Below, one piece after another: positions 15,855-25,341 of a stretch of DNA of 64,000 nt (positions are counted from its first letter, which is position 1; each line of letters opens with the position of its first letter). Under the pieces are notes generated by a model. That model made no database searches, was not told where the DNA came from, and was given only the letters and a program-made list of their open reading frames with translations. The position numbers and the translations under genes are program-made. Location of the stretch: assembly GCF_026013605.1 (NCBI RefSeq), contig NZ_JAPDPJ010000007.1:60791-124790 (forward strand), written 5' to 3'. The stretch is from Plebeiibacterium sediminum. Its GTDB lineage: Bacteria; Bacteroidota; Bacteroidia; Bacteroidales; Marinilabiliaceae.

Positions 15855-17633
15855 TTAATAGTGGGACGAAAATCTTTTTAATTGGTTTCTGTATGCAGTA
15901 AATGCGTTTGCTCTTGAGATAAAACCGCGATATTTTCCCTTGTTAATTACTGCAATATTAAATCGACCTGATTTTCTAAAGATTTCAACAAGGTCTTCCA
16001 TACTATCGTCGGGACTGATAAAATATTCAGGCATATACATAATATCTTTTACTTTGATTTTATCATATTGCTCTGGTTGAAAAATGATTACTCTAATGTC
16101 ATCCATTTTTACCATCCCCTGAAGTATTCCTTCTTCATCAACTACAGGGAAAAGGTTTCGGTGAGCTTTGGAGATTACTTTAACTAAGTCCCCAAGAGTT
16201 GCATCAGGAGAAATAATTGCAAAATCTGTTTCAATTAATTTATTTACATCCATCATAGTCATGATATTCTGGTCTTTATCATGAGTTAATAACTCTTTAC
16301 GTTGGGCTAATTGATGGGTGTAAACAGAATGTTTTTCAAAAGTTTTAGCAACAACAAAACTAATTGTTGCTGTAATCATAAGAGGAAGAAACATGGTGTA
16401 CCCTCCGGATAAATCTGCAATTAAAAATAATCCGGTTAAAGGAGCATGTAGCACTCCGGCAATTAAACCGGCCATGCCAATTAGTGCAAAATTTTTAACT
16501 GGTAAATCAATCCATCCAAATTTATTAATAATAGTAGCAAATAAAACACCGGTGTTAGCGCCCATGAAAAGTGTAGGAGCAAATATACCTCCAACGCCAC
16601 CACTACCAAAGGTAACTGAGGTTGCAATTACTTTTACTCCAATGGTGAGTGTCATTATAATCAGAAAGTTTACAAATGATTCATTTAGATGACTAAAAAT
16701 GCCCACATCATGCAAATAACTTAACTCTCCGTTTAATGCACCATTTATAACTTCATAACCTTCACCAAATAAGTGAGGGAAAAATATCATTAATATTCCA
16801 AGACAGAAAGCTCCGATTGCAAGTCGGCTCCATCCATTGTTAATCTTTTCAAATAAATGTTCTATGTATTTATACATACGAGTAAAATAGGTTGCCACGA
16901 AGCCACAAGCAAGGCCTAATAATACATAAAAAGTAAGTTCTCTTAAAGTATAAGTATGCTCAACAACAAACGGATATACCACCTCCTGACCTAAAAATAA
17001 ATATGATACAACCACAGCAGATGCTGAAGATAGCAATAAAGGAACAAGAGATGTTAAAGTTAAATCGAGCATAATTACCTCCAGAGCAAATACAATTGCA
17101 GCAATGGGTGCTTTAAAAATAGCAGACATAGCGCCTGCACAGGCACAGCCTAGTAATAAGGTAATTTGTCTGTAATTTAAATGAAGTAATTTCCCAAGAT
17201 TTGCTCCAATTGCTGCACCTGTTGATACTGTAGGTCCTTCCAGTCCTACAGAACCTCCAAATCCAACAGTAAAAGAACTTGCAATTACGGAAGAAATCAT
17301 ATTGTGCCGATTCATCTTGCCCTGATTTTTTGATATGGCATATAATACATTAGGTATACCATGTCGAACAGGCCTACGTACTACGTATTTTATAAACAAT
17401 ACAGTTAACAATACACCAACTCCGGGAGCAATTAAATACAACCATTCAAAACCACTTAGTGCTATGGTGTCGTGCACTATATGGTGGATATATCCTACTG
17501 ATTTTTTGATGATAACAGCTGCAGTTCCGGCTGCAATTCCTGTTATTATACTAAGGATAATTAAAAATTGTCTGTTACTGACGTGTCTTAATCTCCAAAT
17601 CAATATTTTTTTTAGTAGTTTTTCTCCAGACAT
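15855..17633 (-). CDS. CLC-type chloride channel/transporter with CBS pair (paralog 2)
   Basis: 592 residues, the same size as the CLC at 9879-11657 and clearly its paralog. The gating Glu132 lies in GGSVGLEGPTVSTG, closer to the canonical GxEGP than paralog 1. GSGGVGGIFAPTLF is the second pore loop, and two CBS domains fill about 450-592. The position of the internal proton glutamate is Val186 (FALEV), as in paralog 1. HGIPNVLYA matches the GSGIP-type loop only partly. It is followed 2 nt later by an unknown 356-residue gene. It probably moves chloride or another small anion across the inner membrane. Confidence 0.92.
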   Translation of the reverse strand: MSGEKLLKKILIWRLRHVSNRQFLIILSIITGIAAGTAAVIIKKSVGYIHHIVHDTIALSGFEWLYLIAPGVGVLLTVLFIKYVVRRPVRHGIPNVLYAISKNQGKMNRHNMISSVIASSFTVGFGGSVGLEGPTVSTGAAIGANLGKLLHLNYRQITLLLGCACAGAMSAIFKAPIAAIVFALEVIMLDLTLTSLVPLLLSSASAVVVSYLFLGQEVVYPFVVEHTYTLRELTFYVLLGLACGFVATYFTRMYKYIEHLFEKINNGWSRLAIGAFCLGILMIFFPHLFGEGYEVINGALNGELSYLHDVGIFSHLNESFVNFLIIMTLTIGVKVIATSVTFGSGGVGGIFAPTLFMGANTGVLFATIINKFGWIDLPVKNFALIGMAGLIAGVLHAPLTGLFLIADLSGGYTMFLPLMITATISFVVAKTFEKHSVYTHQLAQRKELLTHDKDQNIMTMMDVNKLIETDFAIISPDATLGDLVKVISKAHRNLFPVVDEEGILQGMVKMDDIRVIIFQPEQYDKIKVKDIMYMPEYFISPDDSMEDLVEIFRKSGRFNIAVINKGKYRGFISRANAFTAYRNQLKRFSSHY

Positions 17634-17823
17634 TCTTTCTCAATTCAGATTTAAGTTCTATTCTATTTTCCAGAATAATTAGCTAGTGGATTAACCTGTT
17701 TCAATTTATGAAATATTTGTTTTGATATACAATGTAAAAAGTAATATTGTTTATTCTTTTTTATCCGGAATGTTTGTGTTTGTGTGCTGTAATGTGTAAT
17801 TGATTGTATAATAGGGAAAAAGA

Positions 17824-17854
17824 AAGTCCCCTTTTTTAAATAAAAAGAGGACTT
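17824..17854 (-). terminator. Intrinsic terminator of the 67-residue gene
   Basis: AAGTCC and GGACTT form the base of a stem extended by A/T pairs; on the minus strand it is followed by a T-rich tract. It lies just downstream of the gene at 17883-18086. Confidence 0.6.
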
Positions 17855-17882
17855 GAGTTGGTTAATTGAAGCCGGATATCCT

Positions 17883-18086
17883 TTATGGCATAGGAATACC
17901 TAATTCTTTTTCTATTAACATAAATAACTCCATGTGAGTTTTGTTCTCAATTGTACCTTGTGCACAATTACGTTTTAAAAATCGTTTTACATTTTCATCT
18001 TTGCCATATAAATGAGCAAAGTAATTAATTTTGTGTGTTTCGTTGGATTTAAAAACCTGGTTGTCGTAAAGTTTGTTTCGTGCCAT
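17883..18086 (-). CDS. Small hypothetical protein, 67 residues
   Basis: The protein begins MARNKLYDNQVFKSNETHK and ends KELGIPMP. It is basic, hydrophilic and without membrane segments or a signal peptide. I do not recognise it. A terminator lies just downstream on the same strand, and no larger ORF competes on the other strand, which supports it being real. It lies 45 nt downstream of the 135-residue gene at 18132-18539, possibly in one transcript. Confidence 0.55.
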   Translation of the reverse strand: MARNKLYDNQVFKSNETHKINYFAHLYGKDENVKRFLKRNCAQGTIENKTHMELFMLIEKELGIPMP

Positions 18087-18131
18087 AAGTGAAAATTTTA
18101 GGTTAATTGATTATTAAGGGATGTCGTAATT

Positions 18132-18539
18132 TTATCCTACGTTTTTGTGCGTTGTACTATTGTTGTTATTGCATCTCCTTATCCAGCGTATTGCATCTTT
18201 TAAGCAAGCAAAATGTTCGCATTGAATCTTTGAGTCGGAAATAAGTTTTTTAAATACTGAGCATAATAAAGATTCTCTGTGTCTACAAACGGTTACTGCT
18301 AAGTTGACTTTATCGTAATGAGTTGTGGCATCTCTAATGTCATTTAAAACTCCTGTTATATTTGAATATTCTACATTTTTAACACCATTGGGAGCAATAA
18401 AAACTAAATTCAAAATTCTTGAAATGGATTTGTTGTTTCTGATAAAATTGCAGAATTCACAGAACTCCTCCCTTGATGTTCTTTGCTCAAAATAAATTTC
18501 ATATAAATCTTTTGAGAAATCTTTTTTTATAGCAATCAT
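18132..18539 (-). CDS. Hypothetical protein, possibly STAS-like, 135 residues
   Basis: The opening MIAIKKDFSKDLYEIYF and the closing CLKDAIRWIRR resemble small Bacteroidota proteins with a STAS/SpoIIAA-like alpha/beta fold, in which an edge strand is followed by helices. It has five cysteines, unusual for a cytoplasmic protein of this size. The tail is low-complexity Asn/Thr. No catalytic motif is visible, and no partner anti-sigma gene is adjacent. The fold assignment is weak. Confidence 0.5.
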   Translation of the reverse strand: MIAIKKDFSKDLYEIYFEQRTSREEFCEFCNFIRNNKSISRILNLVFIAPNGVKNVEYSNITGVLNDIRDATTHYDKVNLAVTVCRHRESLLCSVFKKLISDSKIQCEHFACLKDAIRWIRRCNNNNSTTHKNVG

Positions 18540-18789
18540 GTGTTGATAATTTAGGTTTAAGTATTGAGGATACTGAAATTAATGAAAATGTTTGACAAAT
18601 TTGATATGATCATAAAAAAAATAGCCATTTTTATAAAATCGACTTATTTGTTTGTATTGTTGGTGTTTATAATGAGTTGGTGTTTGTTTAAACAAATAAT
18701 GGGGGATAATCCTTTTGCTTTTGATTAAAAGTAATGGAGTAGCTTAAATCTATTCTTATTAGCATATTAATAAAACATTTATAAATTGA

Positions 18790-18797
18790 TATCTTTG
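18790..18797 (+). promoter_or_regulatory. Candidate -7 box of the FabK-like gene
   Basis: TATCTTTG fits TAnnTTTG and lies 24 nt before the start codon at 18822; the -33 region is poor. Confidence 0.45.
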
Positions 18798-18821
18798 CAA
18801 GCTGATTAAAATAAAAATTAC

Positions 18822-19778
18822 ATGGAAAATAAAATAACTTCTTTATTCGGAATTAAGTACCCTATAATTCAGGGAGGAATGGTTTGGTGTAGCGGATGGA
18901 AATTGGCTTCTGCAGTTAGTAATAATGGAGGTCTTGGACTTATAGGGGCCGGATCAATGTATCCTGATGTGTTAAGGGAACATATCTCTAAAATGAAAGA
19001 AGCTACAGATAAACCATGGGGTGTAAATGTGCCATTATTATACCCGAATATTGATGAACTAATTGATATTATAATTGAAGAAGGCGTAAAAATTGTTTTT
19101 ACTAGTGCAGGTAATCCAGCTAAGTACACAAGTAAGTTAAAAGAAAATGGAATAACTGTTGTTCACGTAATAGCAAATAGCCGCTTTGCAAAAAAATGTG
19201 AAGATAGTGGTGTGGACGCAATTGTAGCAGAAGGGTTTGAAGCTGGAGGTCATAATAGTAGAGAGGAAACTACTACAATGGTTTTAATTCCTCAAATCAG
19301 AAAAGTAACCTCATTACCGATTATTGCTGCCGGGGGTATTGGTTCTGGTAGTGCAATGCTTGCTGCAATGGCTTTGGGAGCTGATGGGGTACAAGTTGGA
19401 TCACGGTTTGCCGCAAGTAAAGAATCTTCTGCACATCCAGATTTCCTTCAAAAAGTTATTGAAGCTGGAGAAGGTGGCACAACATTAACATTAAAACAAC
19501 TGGCACCAGTAAGATTAATTCATAATAAATTCTCTGATCGCGTAGCTGAAGCACAAAAAAGAGGGGCATCAGTAGAAGAATTAAAAGAAATGTTAGGTAA
19601 AGGTCGTGCAAAAATGGGAATGTTTTTGGGAGACCTGGATGAAGGTGAATTGGAGATTGGTCAGGTTTCATCAATGATTACTGAAATAAAAACAGTTAAA
19701 GAAATTATTGATGAAATGATTAATGAGTACAACAGTATTAAAGAAAATATTACACGAAATAGCGCATATCAGTTTTAA
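18822..19778 (+). CDS. FMN-dependent nitronate monooxygenase / FabK-like enoyl reductase
   Basis: 318 residues forming an FMN-binding TIM barrel of the 2-nitropropane dioxygenase family. Visible are the N-terminal FGIKYPIIQGGMVW, the GVNVPLLYP strand, AEGFEAGGHNS around the active-site His, and the phosphate-binding AAGGIGSGSAMLAAMALGAD-like segment. Family members either oxidise nitronates or reduce enoyl-ACP in fatty acid synthesis (FabK). Sequence alone does not separate them with certainty. Its stop is 3 nt before the next start (M16 protease), so they are likely co-transcribed. It has its own promoter box. Confidence 0.85.
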   Translation: MENKITSLFGIKYPIIQGGMVWCSGWKLASAVSNNGGLGLIGAGSMYPDVLREHISKMKEATDKPWGVNVPLLYPNIDELIDIIIEEGVKIVFTSAGNPAKYTSKLKENGITVVHVIANSRFAKKCEDSGVDAIVAEGFEAGGHNSREETTTMVLIPQIRKVTSLPIIAAGGIGSGSAMLAAMALGADGVQVGSRFAASKESSAHPDFLQKVIEAGEGGTTLTLKQLAPVRLIHNKFSDRVAEAQKRGASVEELKEMLGKGRAKMGMFLGDLDEGELEIGQVSSMITEIKTVKEIIDEMINEYNSIKENITRNSAYQF

Positions 19779-19781
19779 AGG

Positions 19782-21038
19782 ATGATAGAAATAAAAAAGT
19801 ATAAGCTGGATAATGGTTTAAGATTGATCGTACATCAGGATAAAACAACTCCATTAGCAGCTATTAATGTATTGTATGATGTTGGTGCAAAGGATGAGGA
19901 TGAATCAAAAACAGGATTTGCGCATTTGTTTGAACATTTAATGTTTGGCGGAAGTAAGAATATTCATTCTTATGATGAACCATTACAAAAGGTAGGTGGA
20001 GATAATAATGTATGGACAAGCAATGATTTAACCAATTATTATATCACATTACCTGCTGCAAATCTGGAAACCGGTTTGTGGTTGGAGTCGGACAGAATGC
20101 TGGAGTTGGACTTTTCGCAAGAGTCATTGGATATACAGAAAAAGGTTGTTGTAGAAGAGTACAAACAAAGGTATTTGAATCAACCTTATGGGGATGTTCC
20201 ACTTTTATTAAGACCATTGGCATATAAAGTACATCCATACAAATGGCCAACCATAGGTGCAGATATTAAGCATATTGAGGATGCAAATCTTGAAGATGTA
20301 AAAAACTTTTTTTACTCACATTATGCTCCTAATAATGCAATAATAAGTATTACAGGGAATGTAGATCCAGATGAGACTTTTGAATTGGTTAAAAAATGGT
20401 TTGATGATATTCCTTATCGTGATGTTATACAAAGACAATTGCCGGAAGAGCCAGTGCAAGATGAAATGCGTGAATTAACCGTTGAAAGGGATGTACCTTC
20501 AGATATGTTTCAAATGGTTTTTCATATGTGTGGAAGAAAAGATGATGATTATTATGCTATGGATTTATTATCAGATGTTCTTTCAAATGGATCAAGTTCC
20601 AGATTATATCAAAGGTTAGTGAAACAGAAAAAATGTTTTACTGATGTTCATGCTTATATTTCAGGAGATATTGAAAATGGCTTATTTACATTTGCCGGTA
20701 ATGTTTCTGATGATGTATTGATTTATGATGCAGAAAAAGCCATATGGGAGGAAATTGAAGAGATTAAAGCTACCATAGTAGATGAATATGAACTACAGAA
20801 AGTAAAGAATAAGGTAGAGTCAACACTTACATTTTCTGAAATTAACTTTTTAAATAAGGCTATGAATTTAGCTCAGTTTGAATTGTTGGGAGAGGCTGAA
20901 GATATAAATAAAGAAGTGGATAGATATCAGAAAGTAACAGCACAGGAAATCAATGCTTGCGCAAATAAAATATTAGAGGAACGTAATTGTTCTAAATTAT
21001 ACTATCTGTCAACTGCTAAAAAGGGGAAAATATGTTAA
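19782..21038 (+). CDS. M16 zinc metallopeptidase, catalytic subunit
   Basis: 418 residues with the inverted zinc motif HxxEH at His48-Leu-Phe-Glu51-His52, and the distal ligand region VVVEEYKQR at about 122-130. The DVGAKDEDESKTGFAHLFEH context is standard for insulinase-like peptidases. The C-terminal half has the second M16 lobe. No signal peptide is visible, so it probably acts in the cytoplasm. It overlaps the next gene, which encodes the complementary inactive subunit, and the two likely form the clamshell heterodimer known for M16B proteases. Confidence 0.92.
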   Translation: MIEIKKYKLDNGLRLIVHQDKTTPLAAINVLYDVGAKDEDESKTGFAHLFEHLMFGGSKNIHSYDEPLQKVGGDNNVWTSNDLTNYYITLPAANLETGLWLESDRMLELDFSQESLDIQKKVVVEEYKQRYLNQPYGDVPLLLRPLAYKVHPYKWPTIGADIKHIEDANLEDVKNFFYSHYAPNNAIISITGNVDPDETFELVKKWFDDIPYRDVIQRQLPEEPVQDEMRELTVERDVPSDMFQMVFHMCGRKDDDYYAMDLLSDVLSNGSSSRLYQRLVKQKKCFTDVHAYISGDIENGLFTFAGNVSDDVLIYDAEKAIWEEIEEIKATIVDEYELQKVKNKVESTLTFSEINFLNKAMNLAQFELLGEAEDINKEVDRYQKVTAQEINACANKILEERNCSKLYYLSTAKKGKIC

Positions 21039-22309
21039 TGAGAAATGCAGCACCATCTTTTGAGTTACCGATGGGTTTGAATATTTTAGGTAGTGATAAT
21101 TTTAAATTGAATAATGATATTCCTGTTGATATCATCAATGGCGGAACCCAGGATGTTGTTAAAATAGATTTTATTTTTCCGGCGGGATCAGTACAGGCTT
21201 CAAAACCTTTGGTGGCTTCTTTTACAAACTATCTGATGCAAGAGGGAACGCAGAATTATTCTTCTGCAGAGATAGCTGAAAAAATTGATTATTATGGAGC
21301 CTTTCTTGGACAGGCAACTAATTATCATCATTCACAAATAACGTTGTATGCTTTAACAAAATATCTTCCGGATCTATTGCCAATTGTAGAAGACATCATC
21401 AAGCGTCCAGAATACAGTGAGCATGAATTTCAGGTATATTGGGCAAAAAAGAAGCAGGATTTCATGGTTGATTCAGAAAAGGTTAAGATTCTTGCTTATA
21501 GAAAATCTCAGGAAGTTCTTTTTGGAGAGCAACATCCATATGGAAAAGTAGCCAAACTGCATCATTATGATGAAATTTCAACAGATGACTTAAAGGCGTT
21601 TCACAAAGCTCAATATGCGTCAAATTTGTGTAAAATTATTGTAGCAGGAAAGCCAGGCCAGGATTTTATTTCATTATTGAATACATATTTTGGTGGCGAA
21701 GACTGGAAAAATGATACTGTTATTAAAGACGAGATTCCTGAGTTTGATACAGAAACAGGAGTTGAGCATATTATAACAAAAGATAATGCGATGCAAAGTG
21801 CCATTCGTATTGTTCGAAATTCTGTTACAAAGTCTCATCCTGACTATTTGCCATTAATGGTTCTGAATACCTTGTTTGGTGGGTATTTTGGATCAAGATT
21901 GATGACTAACTTACGTGAGGAGAAAGGATTGACCTATGGAATTTCATCTTATATTACTTCTTTTGTTAAAGCTGGAATAATTGGTGTTTCCACTGAAGTA
22001 TTAGCAGAAAAAAGAGATTTGGCAGTTGAGGAAGTTTTTAACGAAATGGATAAACTGTGTAGCGAAATGGTGCCCGAAGAAGAATTAACGCGAGTTAAAA
22101 ATTTTATGTTGGGTGATTTAATGCGTAATCTGGATGGTCCTTTTGCTGTTTCTGAAGCATATAGAGGGTTGCTTGGATTTGATCTTGAGATTGACTTTTT
22201 TAAACGTTTGGAAGAAACAATTGCTAATATTACACCTGAAGAAATAATGCGTTTAGCAAAGAAGTATTTTGTTAAAGAGGATTTTCATGTTGTAATTGCA
22301 GGTAAATAG
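21032..22309 (+). CDS. M16 peptidase-like subunit without zinc motif
   Basis: 425 residues from 21032, or 423 from a second in-frame ATG at 21038 that shares its A with the upstream TAA (a TAATG coupling junction). No HxxEH is present. The conserved substrate-binding Arg and Tyr of M16 C lobes are kept in GGYFGSRLMTNLREEKGLTY. This division of labour (a zinc subunit plus an R/Y subunit) is typical of two-gene M16B proteases. The overlap with the catalytic subunit supports equimolar synthesis. Confidence 0.9.
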   Translation: MLMRNAAPSFELPMGLNILGSDNFKLNNDIPVDIINGGTQDVVKIDFIFPAGSVQASKPLVASFTNYLMQEGTQNYSSAEIAEKIDYYGAFLGQATNYHHSQITLYALTKYLPDLLPIVEDIIKRPEYSEHEFQVYWAKKKQDFMVDSEKVKILAYRKSQEVLFGEQHPYGKVAKLHHYDEISTDDLKAFHKAQYASNLCKIIVAGKPGQDFISLLNTYFGGEDWKNDTVIKDEIPEFDTETGVEHIITKDNAMQSAIRIVRNSVTKSHPDYLPLMVLNTLFGGYFGSRLMTNLREEKGLTYGISSYITSFVKAGIIGVSTEVLAEKRDLAVEEVFNEMDKLCSEMVPEEELTRVKNFMLGDLMRNLDGPFAVSEAYRGLLGFDLEIDFFKRLEETIANITPEEIMRLAKKYFVKEDFHVVIAGK

Positions 22310-22382
22310 CATTTTTTTAGTATAATTGCTAGTTAAAAAAATGCTTAAATTGTAAGCTTTAATATTGTCTGGTTTTTAATCA

Positions 22383-24602
22383 ATGAGTGAAGTTTTGTCC
22401 GAAATACAGGAGAATGAAATCATCAGAAAAGAGTATGAGGCTTTAATTAACTTAAGTCCGCAGTGTCAAACTGAAAAAGGACTAAAGTTAGTTAATAAGG
22501 CTTTTGATTTGGCGCGAGAAGCACATAAAGGTGTGCGCCGAAAGTCTGGTGAACCATATATTTTACATCCATTAGCAGTAGCAAGAATAGTTACTGAAGA
22601 GATTGGGTTGGGTAGTACAGGTGCTGCCGCAGCCTTGCTTCATGATGTCATTGAAGATACAGATTATACTTATGAAGATTTAGAAGCTATTTTTGGTACA
22701 AAGGTAGCTTCGATTGTTGATGGACTTACAAAACTATCCGGTGTTTTTGATAAGAATCAGTCTGCTCAGGCAGAGAACTTTCGTAAGTTGTTGCTTACGA
22801 TGGTGGAGGACGTACGGGTTATTATCATAAAGCTAGCGGATAGGTTGCACAATATGCGTACATTAGGTTCTATGCCTGAGCATAAGCGTCTTAAAATTGC
22901 AGGCGAAACGTTGTTCATGTACGCTCCAATTGCACACCGTTTAGGCTTGTATGCCTTGAAAACAGAACTAGAGGATTTAAGTCTAAAATACGAACATCCT
23001 AATGTATATCAGGATATTGTAAGTCAAATTGAGCATAAGGAGTTAAAAGATAAAGATATTCTTAATAAGTTTATTGCTCCTATTAAGCAGGTTTTAGATA
23101 AGGCTGGCATTGAGTACGATATAAAATCACGACCAAAATCGGTTTATTCTATATGGAATAAAATGCAGAAAAAGAATATTCCGGTTGATGAGATTTATGA
23201 TGTACTTGCAATTCGAATCGTTTTTAAGCAAAATACACTAACGCCAGAGAAAGCTCAATGTTGGAATGTATATTCTCTTATTACAGATATATATAAACCA
23301 AAGCCCGATCGTTTAAGAGACTGGGTGAGTACTCCCAAAGCCAATGGCTATGAAGCTTTGCATGCCACAGTAATGGGACCTGCAGGTAAGTGGGTTGAGA
23401 TTCAGATCAGAAGTGAAAGGATGGATGAGATTGCTGAACGAGGACTCGCAGCTCATTATAAATATAAAGGAGGTCAGGAAAAAGAATCAGAATTAGAAAA
23501 CTGGTTAGGCCGAATTAAGGATATGCTTGAAAATCCATCTTCTGATTCACTTGAATTTTTAGACGATTTTAAGCTTAATTTATTTGCTTCGGAGATCATG
23601 ATTTTTACTCCGAAGGGGGAAGTGAAAATCTTGCCAAAGGGAGCCACAGCTTTGGATTTTGCTTTTGAAATTCATACGAAATTAGGCTATAAATGTATTG
23701 GAGCAAAGGTCAATTACAAATTAGTACCTGTCACTTATCAACTTAAGAGTGGTGATCAGGTTGAAATTTTGACTTCAGAAAAACAAACTCCAAAATATGA
23801 ATGGCTTAAAACTGTTTCTACAGCAAAAGCTAAAAAAGCAATTAAAGATGCCTTTAAAAGAGAGCGGAAGGAAATTGTAGCTATTGGTGAAAAACTGGTT
23901 GAAGAGGCGTTGAATAAGAAGAAACTTACAACCAATAACAGAATTTTAAACAAACTGCTACGATATCATAATATTGAGCGAAAAGAGGAATTATATCTCA
24001 AAATAGGAAGTGAAAGAATTTCCTTAGATAATCTGGATAAAATTCTAAAAGAAAAAACGTCAAATAAATTTATCAAATACTGGTCACTGTCATTTGGCGG
24101 TGGAAAAAAAGGAAAGCAAGAACCACAAAAGATTGATAAAAAGAAACCTTTTGTGCTTTCAGATGATACAGACACTAATAATTACATTATTGCAAGTTGT
24201 TGTAATCCTATTCCAGGAGATGATGTGGTAGGGTATGTTGATGATGATGAAAAAGTAATTTTGCACAGTCGTAAATGCCCTGTTGCAATTAAATTAATGT
24301 CTAGTCAGGGAAATAAAATAGTATCTGCTGATTGGACTACTCATAAACTCCTTTCCTTTTTAGCAATCATTAATCTTACAGGAATTGATCAGATTGGTAT
24401 TGTAAGTAAAATAACCAAGGTAATTTCAGACGACCAGAATGTAAATATGAGGTCAATTCATGTTGAAAGTCATGATGGAATCTTTGATGGAGTAATAAAT
24501 CTTTATATTCATAATGTGGAAGATTTGAATAATTTGATTTATAATATCATGAAAATCAAAGGTGTTTATACGGTTACTCGTCAGGAAAGAATTCAAAAGT
24601 AA
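22383..24602 (+). CDS. rel: Bifunctional (p)ppGpp synthetase/hydrolase (RelA/SpoT homolog)
   Basis: 739 residues with the full long-RSH layout. The HD hydrolase domain (about 40-190) has His62, His87-Asp88 (LLHDVIEDT) and ADRLHNMRT. The synthetase domain (about 230-370) has SRPKSVYSIWNKM and EIYDVLAIRIVF, and a loop with NGYEALHATVMG. A TGS domain follows at about 400-465, then a helical and zinc-finger-like region with CCNPIPGD, and a C-terminal ACT domain. Both catalytic halves look intact, so it probably makes and degrades the stringent-response alarmone. Its neighbours fur and purA make a rel-fur-purA order seen across Bacteroidota. Confidence 0.95.
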   Translation: MSEVLSEIQENEIIRKEYEALINLSPQCQTEKGLKLVNKAFDLAREAHKGVRRKSGEPYILHPLAVARIVTEEIGLGSTGAAAALLHDVIEDTDYTYEDLEAIFGTKVASIVDGLTKLSGVFDKNQSAQAENFRKLLLTMVEDVRVIIIKLADRLHNMRTLGSMPEHKRLKIAGETLFMYAPIAHRLGLYALKTELEDLSLKYEHPNVYQDIVSQIEHKELKDKDILNKFIAPIKQVLDKAGIEYDIKSRPKSVYSIWNKMQKKNIPVDEIYDVLAIRIVFKQNTLTPEKAQCWNVYSLITDIYKPKPDRLRDWVSTPKANGYEALHATVMGPAGKWVEIQIRSERMDEIAERGLAAHYKYKGGQEKESELENWLGRIKDMLENPSSDSLEFLDDFKLNLFASEIMIFTPKGEVKILPKGATALDFAFEIHTKLGYKCIGAKVNYKLVPVTYQLKSGDQVEILTSEKQTPKYEWLKTVSTAKAKKAIKDAFKRERKEIVAIGEKLVEEALNKKKLTTNNRILNKLLRYHNIERKEELYLKIGSERISLDNLDKILKEKTSNKFIKYWSLSFGGGKKGKQEPQKIDKKKPFVLSDDTDTNNYIIASCCNPIPGDDVVGYVDDDEKVILHSRKCPVAIKLMSSQGNKIVSADWTTHKLLSFLAIINLTGIDQIGIVSKITKVISDDQNVNMRSIHVESHDGIFDGVINLYIHNVEDLNNLIYNIMKIKGVYTVTRQERIQK

Positions 24603-24689
24603 TATCTTGTTTTAATTTAGTCTAAACAATCGTTTCATTATTTAGGTAAAATATTTATCTTTAGCCAGCTATTTATAATTGGTTTATTT

Positions 24690-25133
24690 ATGGATAAGGT
24701 GAAAACAAAAGAGGTGGTAAAACAAATTTTCACTGAGTTTCTGCAAAAGAATGGCCACCGGAAAACGCCTGAAAGGTTTGCAATACTAGAGGAAATATAC
24801 ACCAGAGATGGTCATTTTGACATCGAGTCGCTTTATATTTTTATGAAAAATAAAAATTATAGAGTGAGCAGGGCAACATTGTACAATACAATTGATTTGC
24901 TATTAGAGTGTAAACTGGTTATAAAGCATCAGTTTGGGAAAAATATTGCCCAATTTGAAAAGTCTTTTGAATCCAAACAGCACGATCATTTAATATGTAC
25001 GCATTGTGGCAGTGTGATTGAATTTTGTGATCCGGGGATTCAAACTATTTTGAACAATGCTAAAGAAACTATGGAGTTTACAGTTTCTCATCATTCGCTG
25101 TATATATATGGAGTTTGTAAAAACTGTCAATAA
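24690..25133 (+). CDS. fur: Fur family metal-dependent regulator
   Basis: 147 residues. The winged helix covers about 8-88 ([29 protein letters not shown]). The metal-binding dimerisation half starts with [10 protein letters not shown] and holds the structural zinc cysteines Cys103/Cys106 and Cys143/Cys146. The HDH motif and His135/136 are plausible regulatory metal ligands. Fur-like repressors control iron uptake or peroxide response; Fur, PerR and Zur cannot be separated with certainty here. It lies between rel and purA, each with a short spacer. A 15-bp palindrome is found 30 nt downstream. Confidence 0.9.
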   Translation: MDKVKTKEVVKQIFTEFLQKNGHRKTPERFAILEEIYTRDGHFDIESLYIFMKNKNYRVSRATLYNTIDLLLECKLVIKHQFGKNIAQFEKSFESKQHDHLICTHCGSVIEFCDPGIQTILNNAKETMEFTVSHHSLYIYGVCKNCQ

Positions 25134-25163
25134 CCAACAATACCTATAATAGATTAATAAGTA

Positions 25164-25178
25164 TCAACATTATGTTGA
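25164..25178. promoter_or_regulatory. 15-bp palindrome between fur and purA
   Basis: TCAACAT-T-ATGTTGA has a one-base centre, too tight for a hairpin, so a dimeric DNA-binding protein is more likely. It does not look like a consensus Fur box. Function unknown. Confidence 0.3.
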
Positions 25179-25341
25179 GTATTCTTCTCTTAAAACGTCA
25201 TAATTTACAGGGAATTGGATAATTGCGTGAAAAATATATTAAAAACCATGACATTATCCCATTTTTAATAGTTATTTTTGCTGGTCGAAAAATTAGCCGA
25301 CAGTATCTTACCAGATATTAAAAAGTTTAAAACCATATATA

